Assembly (NCBI GenBank): GCA_003168295.1
Contig: PMST01000572.1
Coordinates: 16,035-24,426 of the forward strand
DNA length: 8,392 nt
Source: Actinomycetota bacterium
Lineage (GTDB): Bacteria; Actinomycetota; Actinomycetes; Streptosporangiales; Streptosporangiaceae
Direction: 5' to 3'
Below are positions 1-8,392 of the stretch, piece after piece. Made by a program: the position numbers and the translations under genes. Position 1 is the first letter of the stretch; every line of letters begins with the position of its first letter. The notes beneath the pieces are model-generated. The model ran no database searches and was not told the origin of the DNA. It saw only the letters and a program-made list of their open reading frames with translations.

Positions 1-643
1 CGGCCAGCACACCTCCGCCTATGACATGGCCCTGATCGCCCGGCAGGCGCTGCGACTGCCCGCGTTCTTGAAGTACGACCGGACGATAAGCGCGACGTTC
101 GGCGTCAGCAAGAAGAAATCGGTCACGCTGGACAACCAGGACTCGCTGCTGACCAGCTACCCGGGGGCTATCGGCGGCAAGATCGGCTGGACCAGCGCGG
201 CGGGCGCGACCTACATCGGGATGGCCAGGCGGAACGGCGTCACGCTGATCGTGACCCTGCTGCACTGCCCGGCGCTGACCGAGATCGACTCCGCCAAAAG
301 CCTGCTGAACTGGGGTTTCGCGGCCGTCGGCAAGGTTACCCCGGTCGGCACGCTGGTTAGCGCGGTACAGCCGGCCGCTCCGGCGCCGGTCCGGTCGGTC
401 CGGTCGGTCCGATCGGCGGCGACCCCGGCCGTCGGACGGCGGGCGGCGGTCCGGCCGCCCGCGGCGGCCGCCGGCCCTTCGACGCTCGCCACCGCCGGGT
501 ACAGCGGGGCGGGAGTGCTCGTCGCGGGACTCGGCTTCGCTTACAGCCGCCGCCGACGAGACCGGGCCATACCCGTCGCGGCGAGGTCGCCGCTGGTACC
601 GGACGCCGAGCCCACGGACCTATCCGGCGGGCGCCACCGCTGA
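1..643 (+). CDS. D-alanyl-D-alanine carboxypeptidase, C-terminal part (5' end outside window)
   Basis: Reading from base 2 gives GQHTSAYDMALIARQAL, the conserved stretch found in peptidase S11 (DacA/DacC-type low-molecular-weight penicillin-binding proteins). These enzymes trim the terminal D-Ala from peptidoglycan stem peptides outside the membrane. The catalytic SxxK and SxN motifs must lie upstream of the window. The third active-site motif is visible as K-I-G at about 179-187, a variant of KTG, followed by WTSAAGATYIGMARRNG, which is typical of the family. After the catalytic domain comes an Ala/Pro/Arg-rich linker with a (VRS)3 repeat. Next is a short hydrophobic segment (GAGVLVAGLGFAY, about 508-546), then RRRRDR, which looks like a C-terminal membrane anchor with a cytoplasmic positive stop. 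The gene ends at TGA 641-643 and converges on trpS with a 42-nt gap. Family is confident; the subfamily is not resolved. Confidence 0.88.
   Translation, partial: GQHTSAYDMALIARQALRLPAFLKYDRTISATFGVSKKKSVTLDNQDSLLTSYPGAIGGKIGWTSAAGATYIGMARRNGVTLIVTLLHCPALTEIDSAKSLLNWGFAAVGKVTPVGTLVSAVQPAAPAPVRSVRSVRSAATPAVGRRAAVRPPAAAAGPSTLATAGYSGAGVLVAGLGFAYSRRRRDRAIPVAARSPLVPDAEPTDLSGGRHR
391..417 (+). repeat. Three tandem 9-bp units within the carboxypeptidase linker
   Basis: The unit CCGGTCGGT occurs exactly at 391-399 and 400-408 and with two changes at 409-417. Because the unit is 9 nt it keeps frame and encodes Val-Arg-Ser three times in the linker between catalytic domain and membrane anchor. Such in-frame units can expand or contract by slippage without breaking the protein. 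Confidence 0.8.
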
Positions 644-702
644 CCTATCCGCCGGGCGTCCGGAGGTGCATGGACCGGCGCGGACCTATCCGGCGGGCGC
701 CA
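615..702. repeat. Three direct repeats spanning the convergent dac/trpS junction
   Basis: The core GACCTATCCGGCGGGCGCC occurs in an exact 22-bp match at 615-636 and 681-702 (66 bp apart). A diverged copy at 642-660 matches 17 of 19 core bases. Copy 1 encodes the last residues of the carboxypeptidase, copy 2 starts inside its stop codon, and copy 3 contains the trpS stop codon (CTA at 686-688 on the plus strand). Together they fill most of the 42-nt gap and both gene ends. No clear rho-independent terminator is visible here. Confidence 0.85.
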
Positions 703-1708
703 GGAGGCCCATGCGCTCGCGGGTGGCCGCCATGGTCTGGCCGGCGACCTGGCGGGCTTGCCGGGCGCCGCGGGCCAGCACCCGGTCCAGGCCGGCCTCG
801 TCGGCGAGTATCCGCTGCGTCTTCTCCCTGATCGGGGAGAAGGTGGCCACGATCAGCTCGGCCAGGTCCTTCTTGAATCCGCCGTAGCCGGCGCCGTCGT
901 ATTTGACCTCGAGAGCAGCGACCGGATCGCCGGACAGGGCCGAGTAGATCCGCAGCAGGTTGGTCACGCCCGGTTTGGCGTCGGCGTCGGCGCGGACCTC
1001 CGAGCCCGCGTCGGTGACCGCGCGGGCGATCTTCTTGCGGATCACGGCGGGATCATCGAGGACGTCGATGATGCCCTGCGGCGCAGAGGACGACTTGCTC
1101 ATCTTGGCCGTCGGGTCCTGCAGGTCGTAGATCTTGGCGACATCGGCGAGGATGTAGGGCTGCGGGGGCACGAACGTCTGGCCGAACCTGTGATTGAACC
1201 GCTGGGCGAGGGTCCGGCTGAGCTCTAGGTGCTGCCGCTGATCCTCGCCCACCGGAACCTGGTCGGCCTGGTAGAGCAGGATGTCGGCGGCCTGCAGGAT
1301 GGGGTAAGTGAACAGGCCGACCGAGGCCTGGTCCTGTCCTTCCCTGGATGACTTGTCCTTGAACTGGATCATCCGGCTCGCCTCGCCGAACCCGGTCAGG
1401 CAGCCGAGGATCCAGGCCAGTTCGGTGTGCTCGGGCACGTGGCTCTGGACGAACAGCGTGCACCGGTCCGGGTCAAGCCCGGCACCGAGCAGCTGAGCGG
1501 CGGCGACCCTGGTCCGGCGGGAGAGCTGGGCCGGGTCCTGCGGCACCGTGATCGCGTGCAGGTCGACCACGCAGTAGAAGGCATCGTAGCTATCCTGCAG
1601 CGCCACCCACTGCCGCAGCGCGCCCAGGTAGTTGCCGAGGTGGAACGAGTCGGCGGTGGGCTGGATGCCGGAAAGCACACGGGGCCTAGGGTTGTCGGGC
1701 GGAGCCAT
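686..1708 (-). CDS. trpS: Tryptophanyl-tRNA synthetase
   Basis: This class I aminoacyl-tRNA synthetase activates tryptophan with ATP and charges tRNA-Trp in the cytoplasm. The 340-residue length is normal for bacterial TrpRS. The Rossmann-fold HIGH-type motif appears as HLGN (residues 23-26) inside [19 protein letters not shown]. The family signature GEDQ is at 154-157. The KMSKS loop is AKMSKSSS at about 201-208. The start (ATG, 1706-1708) places GIQPT at the usual distance from the N terminus. The gene begins only 10 nt after the guaB3 stop. Those 10 nt (ACTCCTGCGC) contain no purine-rich Shine-Dalgarno site, so translation is probably coupled to guaB3. The 3' end overlaps the third copy of the junction repeat. 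Function is confident; whether the genome has a second TrpRS cannot be seen. Confidence 0.97.
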   Translation of the reverse strand: MAPPDNPRPRVLSGIQPTADSFHLGNYLGALRQWVALQDSYDAFYCVVDLHAITVPQDPAQLSRRTRVAAAQLLGAGLDPDRCTLFVQSHVPEHTELAWILGCLTGFGEASRMIQFKDKSSREGQDQASVGLFTYPILQAADILLYQADQVPVGEDQRQHLELSRTLAQRFNHRFGQTFVPPQPYILADVAKIYDLQDPTAKMSKSSSAPQGIIDVLDDPAVIRKKIARAVTDAGSEVRADADAKPGVTNLLRIYSALSGDPVAALEVKYDGAGYGGFKKDLAELIVATFSPIREKTQRILADEAGLDRVLARGARQARQVAGQTMAATRERMGLLAPAG

Positions 1709-1718
1709 GCGCAGGAGT

Positions 1719-2849
1719 CTAGCGGCGAGCGGGCGGGCCGGAATCGGCGACGACCACCTCGACCCGCTGAAATTCCTTCAGGTCGGAGTAGCCGGCCGTG
1801 GCCATCGTCCGGCGCAGCGCGCCCATCAGGTTCATCGAGCCGTCGGGGACGGTGGACGGGCCAGTCAGGATCTGCTCGAGCGTGCCGATCGTGCCGACCC
1901 GCACCCGGGCCCCCCGGGGCAGCTCGGTGTGGTTAGCCTCGCTGCCCCAGTGGTAACCCCGGCCGGGCGCCTGCGCGGCCCGGGCCAGCGGCGAGCCCAC
2001 CATAACCGCGTCCGCGCCGATGGCCAGGGCCTTGGCGATGTCACCGCTGCTGGTCATGGAGCCGTCGGCGATCACGTGCACGTAGCGGCCACCGGACTCA
2101 TCCAGGTAGTCGCGGCGCGCCGCGGCCACGTCGGCGATCGCGGTGGCCATCGGCACCGCGACGCCGAGCACGGCTACGGTGGTGTGACCGGAGCCGCCGC
2201 CGAACCCGACGAGCACCCCGGCGGCGCCGGTGCGCATCAGGTGCAGCGCGGCCGTGTAGGTGGCGCAGCCACCCACCACCACGGGGACATCGAGCTCGTA
2301 GATGAACTGCTTCAGGTTCAGCGGCTCAGCCCGGCCGGACACGTGCTCCGCCGATACCGTGGTGCCGCGGATCACGAAGATGTCCACGCCCGCGTCCACG
2401 ACGGTCTTGGCGTACCTCGCGGTGCGCTGCGGCGACAGGCTGGCCGCGGTGGTCACCCCGGCCCGCGCGATCTCCTCGATCCGGCGCCCGATGAGGTCCT
2501 CGGAGATCGGCTCGGCGTACATGGCCTGCAGCCGCCGGGTCGCGGCCTGCTCATCCAGCTCGGTGACCTCGGCCAGCAGCGGCTCAGGGTCCTCGTACCG
2601 CGTCCACAGCCCTTCCAGGTCGAGCACGCCGAGCCCGCCGAGGCGGCCGATCTCGATGGCCGTGGCGGGCGACACGACGCTGTCCATCGGGCATGCCATC
2701 AGCGGCAGCTCGAACCGGTAGGCATCGATCTGCCAGGCGATCGATACCTCCTCCGGGTCCCGCGTGCGGCGGGCGGGCACGATGCCGATCTCGCTGAGCG
2801 AGTACGCCCGGCGCCCGGTCTTACCCCGGCCGATCTCCACGTCGCTCAT
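1719..2849 (-). CDS. guaB3: GuaB3 family IMP dehydrogenase-related protein
   Basis: This 376-residue TIM-barrel protein belongs to the IMPDH/GMP reductase superfamily and matches the actinobacterial IMP dehydrogenase-related family. Signs are the N-terminal [34 protein letters not shown] at about 54-61, the barrel motif [31 protein letters not shown] at about 259-289, and the C-terminal [11 protein letters not shown]. It has no CBS domains. At the catalytic loop, where GuaB reads GPGSICTTR, this protein reads GGGSGHTTV (about 217-225). The nucleophilic Cys is therefore replaced by His222 and the following Arg by Val. The NAD-contact DTAHG of GuaB is also absent (RGTTVSAEH, about 161-169). Standard IMPDH chemistry looks unlikely. 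Related cyanobacterial GuaB3 proteins have been described as GMP reductases, but those use the Cys. The start is supported by GGGAG five bases before ATG. It lies 66 nt downstream of guaB, on the same strand. Confidence 0.93.
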   Translation of the reverse strand: MSDVEIGRGKTGRRAYSLSEIGIVPARRTRDPEEVSIAWQIDAYRFELPLMACPMDSVVSPATAIEIGRLGGLGVLDLEGLWTRYEDPEPLLAEVTELDEQAATRRLQAMYAEPISEDLIGRRIEEIARAGVTTAASLSPQRTARYAKTVVDAGVDIFVIRGTTVSAEHVSGRAEPLNLKQFIYELDVPVVVGGCATYTAALHLMRTGAAGVLVGFGGGSGHTTVAVLGVAVPMATAIADVAAARRDYLDESGGRYVHVIADGSMTSSGDIAKALAIGADAVMVGSPLARAAQAPGRGYHWGSEANHTELPRGARVRVGTIGTLEQILTGPSTVPDGSMNLMGALRRTMATAGYSDLKEFQRVEVVVADSGPPARR

Positions 2850-2887
2850 TCTTTCTCCCTCGCTCGCTCTATCCTCGCTCGCCTCCG

Positions 2888-2905
2888 GGGCGCCTTTAGG
2901 CGCCC
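2888..2905 (-). other. Perfect GC stem-loop between guaB and guaB3
   Basis: The arms GGGCGCC and GGCGCCC are perfectly complementary (7 bp) around a 4-nt loop, TAAA on the transcribed minus strand. They sit in the 66-nt gap between guaB stop and guaB3 start. On the minus strand no T run follows, so it is not a canonical intrinsic terminator. It could be a partial terminator, an mRNA stabiliser or a processing site that sets guaB:guaB3 ratio. Between it and the guaB3 ribosome site, GCGAGCGAGG occurs twice, 15 nt apart. Confidence 0.65.
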
Positions 2906-2915
2906 TTTGGCTCGC

Positions 2916-4520
<1,605 letters not shown>

Positions 4521-4571
4521 GTAAGCCGTCGCGGCGGCCGGCCCCATGGTCTGCTGGTTCGGCCGGCACAG

Positions 4572-4612
4572 CATGGAAGCCGGGCTCCACAGGGTGGAAC
4601 CCGGCTTCCATG
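4572..4612 (-). terminator. Strong hairpin downstream of groEL, likely terminator
   Basis: CATGGAAGCCGGG (4572-4584) pairs perfectly over 13 bp with CCCGGCTTCCATG (4600-4612). The inner TCCAC (4586-4590) pairs with GTGGA (4594-4598), after one C/A mismatch, around a 3-nt loop. It begins 45 nt past the groEL stop on the minus strand and lies before the guaB promoter region. There is no U tract on the minus strand, which is common for terminators in GC-rich actinobacteria. It separates the chaperonin operon from guaB. Confidence 0.8.
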
Positions 4613-4657
4613 TTTCCTACCGCTGGACCCGGCTAGGGCTTCGCGTAGGGGGTAAAC

Positions 4658-6277
<1,620 letters not shown>

Positions 6278-6301
6278 TTACTACCTCAACCTACGGTTGG
6301 A

Positions 6302-6332
6302 TCGAGTTCTCAGTTGATTCGAGTTCTCAGTT
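6302..6332 (-). repeat. 14-bp direct repeat in the groES-groEL intercistronic region
   Basis: On the plus strand TCGAGTTCTCAGTT occurs exactly at 6302-6315 and 6319-6332, a period of 17 bp. On the transcribed strand this is AACTGAGAACTCGA twice, ending about 25 nt before the groEL start codon. It does not code for protein. Two copies at about 1.6 helical turns could bind a regulator or form part of an mRNA processing region; nothing in the sequence decides between these. Confidence 0.75.
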
Positions 6333-6353
6333 AGCATGCGGTTAGCGCATGCT
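6333..6353 (-). other. 8-bp perfect stem-loop between groES and groEL
   Basis: AGCATGCG (6333-6340) and CGCATGCT (6346-6353) are perfectly complementary around a 5-nt loop. The structure abuts the 14-bp direct repeat. No T run follows on the minus strand. It may attenuate or stabilise the groES transcript, or mark a cleavage site that uncouples groES and groEL mRNA levels; that role is inferred. A smaller inverted repeat (CAACC-TAC-GGTTG, 6287-6299) lies beside the groEL ribosome site. Confidence 0.65.
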
Positions 6354-6421
6354 CACGGGCCCCGGCGGCAAGAAAGTCGGCTATTCGCCGATCGCCGGCC
6401 TCCGGAGCCCGCGAACTACTA

Positions 6422-6733
6422 CTACTTGTCGATGATGGCGAGTACGTCGCGGGCGGAGAGCACTAGGTACTCCTCGCCTGAGTACTTCACCTCGGTACCG
6501 CCATACTTGCTGTACAGCACCACGTCGCCGACCTTGACGTCGATCGGCACACGCTTGGTTCCCGCGTCGTCGAAGCGACCCGGGCCCACCGCGAGGACTT
6601 CGCCCTCCTGGGGCTTCTCCTTCGCGGTGTCCGGGATCACAAGTCCGGACGCTGTGGTCTGCTCCGCCTCGAGCGTGCGGACCACAATTCGGTCTTCGAG
6701 CGGCTTGATTACTACTTTGGTGGCGGTCGTCAC
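6422..6733 (-). CDS. groES: Co-chaperonin GroES
   Basis: The 103-residue product is the GroES lid that caps GroEL rings. It starts [46 protein letters not shown]. The stretch at about residues 20-37 is the mobile loop, whose hydrophobic Leu-Val-Ile (31-33) contacts the GroEL apical domain. The second half, [38 protein letters not shown], is the conserved beta-barrel end. The start codon is GTG (6731-6733), supported by GGAGG exactly 7 nt upstream. The leader is about 120 nt long from the predicted transcription start next to CIRCE. The gene ends in three consecutive in-frame TAG codons (6424 down to 6416). groEL follows on the same strand. Confidence 0.98.
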   Translation of the reverse strand: MTTATKVVIKPLEDRIVVRTLEAEQTTASGLVIPDTAKEKPQEGEVLAVGPGRFDDAGTKRVPIDVKVGDVVLYSKYGGTEVKYSGEEYLVLSARDVLAIIDK

Positions 6734-6829
6734 GATCTGACCTCCCCCTCCGGAAAGGCTAATGGTGAAATTGCTAGAGAGGGCGAGCGCGGCTGCCTGT
6801 CGTCGCGGGTGCCAGACTGCCTCGTCGCG

Positions 6830-6856
6830 TTAGCACTCTACACGAGCGAGTGCTAA
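6830..6856 (-). promoter_or_regulatory. CIRCE operator for HrcA
   Basis: TTAGCACTC (6830-6838), a 9-nt spacer (6839-6847) and GAGTGCTAA (6848-6856) match the CIRCE consensus TTAGCACTC-N9-GAGTGCTAA at all 18 arm positions. HrcA binds this element to repress chaperonin genes and releases it on heat stress. It lies just downstream of the predicted groES -10 box, so it would cover the transcription start. It is about 100 bp upstream of the groES start codon. hrcA itself is not in the window. Confidence 0.97.
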
Positions 6857-6862
6857 TCCCGA

Positions 6863-6891
6863 ACAGTAGCGGCAGCAGGCGAACTCGTCAA
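6863..6891 (-). promoter_or_regulatory. groES-groEL promoter (-35 TTGACG, -10 TACTGT)
   Basis: On the minus strand TTGACG (6886-6891) and TACTGT (6863-6868) are separated by exactly 17 nt, a near-consensus vegetative sigma promoter for actinobacteria. Transcription would start near 6856, at the edge of CIRCE. A small inverted repeat CTCGT-CAA-ACGAG (6884-6896) overlaps the -35 box. Confidence 0.8.
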
Positions 6892-7042
6892 ACGAGCGCG
6901 CCGGCCGCCGCCGGCATTCTTACTTTTCGTACGTATCTGATCACAGAAAGACACTAGGGTCGGCGGGTCGTTCGGCGCCAGCGTTACTCTTCGAGACCGA
7001 TGGTAACCAGTGGCGGTCGGCGTTTGCGAGGGATGCGAGAGT

Positions 7043-7050
7043 TAGGGTGA
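7043..7050 (+). promoter_or_regulatory. kynU start-deciding signal: Shine-Dalgarno or leaderless -10
   Basis: TAGGGTGA (7043-7050) can be read two ways. As a ribosome site, GGTGA lies 5 nt before ATG 7056 and supports that start over the in-frame GTG at 7047. As a -10 element, TAGGGT fits TAnnnT and is 7 nt before the same ATG, the spacing seen in leaderless actinobacterial transcripts. Either reading favours ATG 7056. Confidence 0.4.
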
Positions 7051-7055
7051 ACGGT

Positions 7056-8279
7056 ATGTCCAGCGGGAGGTTGGAGCGGGCGCACGCCGCGGAACTTGAC
7101 GCGGCGGACCCGCTGGCCGGGTACCGCGACCGGTTCGCGCTGGACGATCGGTCGCTGATCTACCTGAACGGCAATTCCCTCGGCGCGCCGCCGCTGGCGA
7201 CCATGCGGCGGCTTGAGAGCGTGATCCGGTCCGAATGGGGCGGCGCCCTGGCCAGGTCGTGGGACCACTGGGTGGATCTGCCCGGGCGCGCGGGCGACCT
7301 GGTCGGCACGCTCATCGGCGCGGCGCCAGGACAAGTCGTGGTCACCGACAACACCACGGTCAACCTGTACAAGCTGGCCTGCGCGGCACTCGACGCGCGG
7401 CCGGGGCGGCACGCGATCGTGACCGACCAGGACAACTTCCCCAGTGACCGCTATGTGGTCGAGGGGATCGCGGCCCAGCGCGGCACCAGGCTCAGGATGC
7501 TGGCCACCGACATCGACGAGGGCCTGGCGCCCGACGCGGTACGCGAGGCGGTAGACGAGGACACCGCGCTGGTCAGCCTGTCCCACGTGGCGTACCGCAG
7601 CGGCGCGCTGGCCGACATGGCCGCCATCACCAAGATCGCGCACGAGGCCGGCGCGCTGATGCTGTGGGACCTGTGCCATTCGGTCGGCGCGGTGCCCGTC
7701 GAGCTGGACGCCTGCGACGCGGACCTGGCCGTCGGCTGCACCTACAAGTACCTCAACGCCGGTCCCGGCGCGCCCGCTTTCCTTTACGTCTCGGCCCGGC
7801 TGACCGAAGTGCTGCGGCAGCCGATCTGGGGGTGGTTCTCCCAGCGCGACCAGTTCGCCATGGGACCCAGGTACGACCCGGCGGCCGGAATCGCGAAGTT
7901 CATGACGGGAACGCCGTCGATCCTGGGCACAGCCGCGGTGGAAGAGGGAGCCCGGTTGCTGCTCGAGGCCGGCCTCGACGCGATGCGCGCCAAGAGCGTG
8001 CAGCTGACCAGCTACCTCATCGACCTCGCCGACGCCTGGCTGGTCCCGCTGGGCTGCGCGCTCGCCACCCCCAGGCAGGCCGCCCGGCGGGGCGGCCACG
8101 TCACCTTCTGCCATTCGCGCGCCGAGCAGATCGTCGGGCAGCTGGCCGCCGCGAACATCGTCACCGACTACCGCACCCCCGACCGGTTCCGGTTTGGTCT
8201 GTCCCCGCTGACCACGCGCTTCACCGACGTCTGGACCGCCGTCGGCGCCAGCCGCGACATCATCGAGCACCAGGGATAG
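7056..8279 (+). CDS. kynU: Kynureninase
   Basis: This PLP-dependent hydrolase (aminotransferase class V fold) cleaves L-kynurenine to anthranilate and L-alanine in tryptophan catabolism. The protein is 407 residues from ATG 7056, or 410 from an in-frame GTG at 7047; the usual family length is about 400-420. Visible signatures, numbered from ATG 7056, are IYLNGNSLG near the N terminus, DNTTVNLYKL for the cofactor phosphate region, NFPSDRYV (about 127-134), LWDLCHS with Asp205 facing the PLP ring nitrogen, and CTYKYLNAGPG with the Schiff-base Lys231. The C-terminal RFGLSPLTTRFTDVW is also typical. The start choice rests on GGTGA 5 nt upstream of the ATG. It is followed after 9 nt by the start of tryptophan 2,3-dioxygenase, so the two form a kynurenine-pathway operon. 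A kynurenine formamidase gene is not between them. Confidence 0.96.
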   Translation: MSSGRLERAHAAELDAADPLAGYRDRFALDDRSLIYLNGNSLGAPPLATMRRLESVIRSEWGGALARSWDHWVDLPGRAGDLVGTLIGAAPGQVVVTDNTTVNLYKLACAALDARPGRHAIVTDQDNFPSDRYVVEGIAAQRGTRLRMLATDIDEGLAPDAVREAVDEDTALVSLSHVAYRSGALADMAAITKIAHEAGALMLWDLCHSVGAVPVELDACDADLAVGCTYKYLNAGPGAPAFLYVSARLTEVLRQPIWGWFSQRDQFAMGPRYDPAAGIAKFMTGTPSILGTAAVEEGARLLLEAGLDAMRAKSVQLTSYLIDLADAWLVPLGCALATPRQAARRGGHVTFCHSRAEQIVGQLAAANIVTDYRTPDRFRFGLSPLTTRFTDVWTAVGASRDIIEHQG

Positions 8280-8288
8280 AGGCCGGCC

Positions 8289-8392
8289 ATGGACGAACCC
8301 GTCACTTACTCCGGTTACCTGCGGCTGGATCAGCTGCTCTCGGCTCAGCAGCCCCGGTCGGGCGAACACGACGAGATGCTGTTCATCGTCAT
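8289..8392 (+). CDS. kynA: Tryptophan 2,3-dioxygenase, N-terminal fragment (cut by window end)
   Basis: ATG 8289 opens a frame of 34 codons that runs off the window: [20 protein letters not shown], then [14 protein letters not shown]. This is the N-terminal signature of haem-dependent tryptophan 2,3-dioxygenase, which opens the indole ring of L-Trp to N-formylkynurenine. Phe32 aligns with the substrate-contacting Phe51 of the Xanthomonas enzyme. The catalytic His (His55 there) would be codon 36, just past the window. GAGG at 8279-8282, overlapping the kynU stop region, is 6 nt before the ATG. With kynU this gives the first and third steps of the kynurenine pathway in one transcription unit. 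Confidence 0.93.
   Translation, partial: MDEPVTYSGYLRLDQLLSAQQPRSGEHDEMLFIV

Larger units (their letters stand above)
6734..7055. other. Divergent intergenic region between groES and kynU
   Basis: This 322-nt stretch has no plausible gene. Its left part is the groES leader, then CIRCE and the groES promoter. From about 6915 to 6957 there is a clearly AT-rich island in otherwise GC-rich DNA. It contains overlapping small palindromes (CGTACG, TACGTA, TGATCA), which suggests a regulator-binding or promoter region for the kynU side. Candidate plus-strand -10 hexamers are TAGGGT at 6955-6960, TACTCT at 6985-6990 and TAGGGT at 7043-7048; none has a convincing -35. Confidence 0.6.

Noticed and set aside
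758..1228. Plus-strand frame of 156 codons within trpS
   Set aside because: Lies wholly opposite conserved TrpRS sequence including KMSKS; no family resemblance.
1709..1718. T-box or Trp attenuator controlling trpS
   Set aside because: Only 10 nt separate trpS from guaB3, leaving no room for a leader structure.
2850..2915. Intrinsic terminator between guaB and guaB3
   Set aside because: The hairpin is strong but no U tract follows on the minus strand and guaB3/trpS have no clear promoter of their own, so full termination is not supported.
6278..6421. Separate groEL promoter in the groES-groEL gap
   Set aside because: TAGGTT (6288-6293, minus) resembles a -10 box, but no -35 is present at 16-18 nt and it lies too close to the groEL ribosome site to be convincing.
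6984..8369. 461-codon minus-strand frame antisense to kynU and the start of kynA
   Set aside because: The plus strand carries intact kynureninase motifs; the antisense product has no recognisable domain and runs across the kynU/kynA boundary.

Overview
This 8.4 kb window is GC-rich chromosomal DNA from an actinobacterium. The evidence is the strong G/C bias at third codon positions, GTG/ATG starts, a GuaB3-type IMP dehydrogenase relative next to a CBS-containing GuaB, and a groES-groEL pair whose GroEL ends in a histidine-rich tail and is preceded by a perfect CIRCE operator. Genus cannot be decided from the sequence alone. Almost everything is recognisable core metabolism. I found no phage, IS, CRISPR or defence gene, and no wholly new system. 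The points of interest are regulatory and structural.

Layout: (i) 1-643 (+) is the 3' end of a D-alanyl-D-alanine carboxypeptidase with a C-terminal membrane anchor. (ii) 644-685 is a very short convergent junction. It is covered by three copies of a ~20 bp direct repeat that also run into the 3' ends of both flanking genes. (iii) 686-4478 (-) holds guaB (IMP dehydrogenase), guaB3 and trpS, read in that order on the minus strand. A perfect GC hairpin lies between guaB and guaB3, and only 10 nt separate guaB3 from trpS. (iv) 4479-4657 holds the guaB promoter region and a strong hairpin after groEL. (v) 4658-6733 (-) is groES-groEL with a 144-nt intercistronic region carrying a direct repeat and an 8-bp stem-loop. 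(vi) 6734-7055 is a divergent regulatory region with a consensus-like promoter and CIRCE for groES, and an AT-rich island upstream of kynU. (vii) 7056-8392 (+) is a tryptophan catabolism operon: kynureninase, then the start of tryptophan 2,3-dioxygenase, which is cut off by the window end.

How the genes work together: GuaB makes XMP for guanine nucleotide synthesis. GuaB3 is a CBS-less paralogue that has His where GuaB has its catalytic Cys, so it probably does not do the same reaction. TrpRS charges tRNA-Trp, while KynA/KynU on the other side of the chaperone operon degrade tryptophan through kynurenine to anthranilate and alanine. GroES/GroEL form the HrcA-controlled heat-shock chaperonin.
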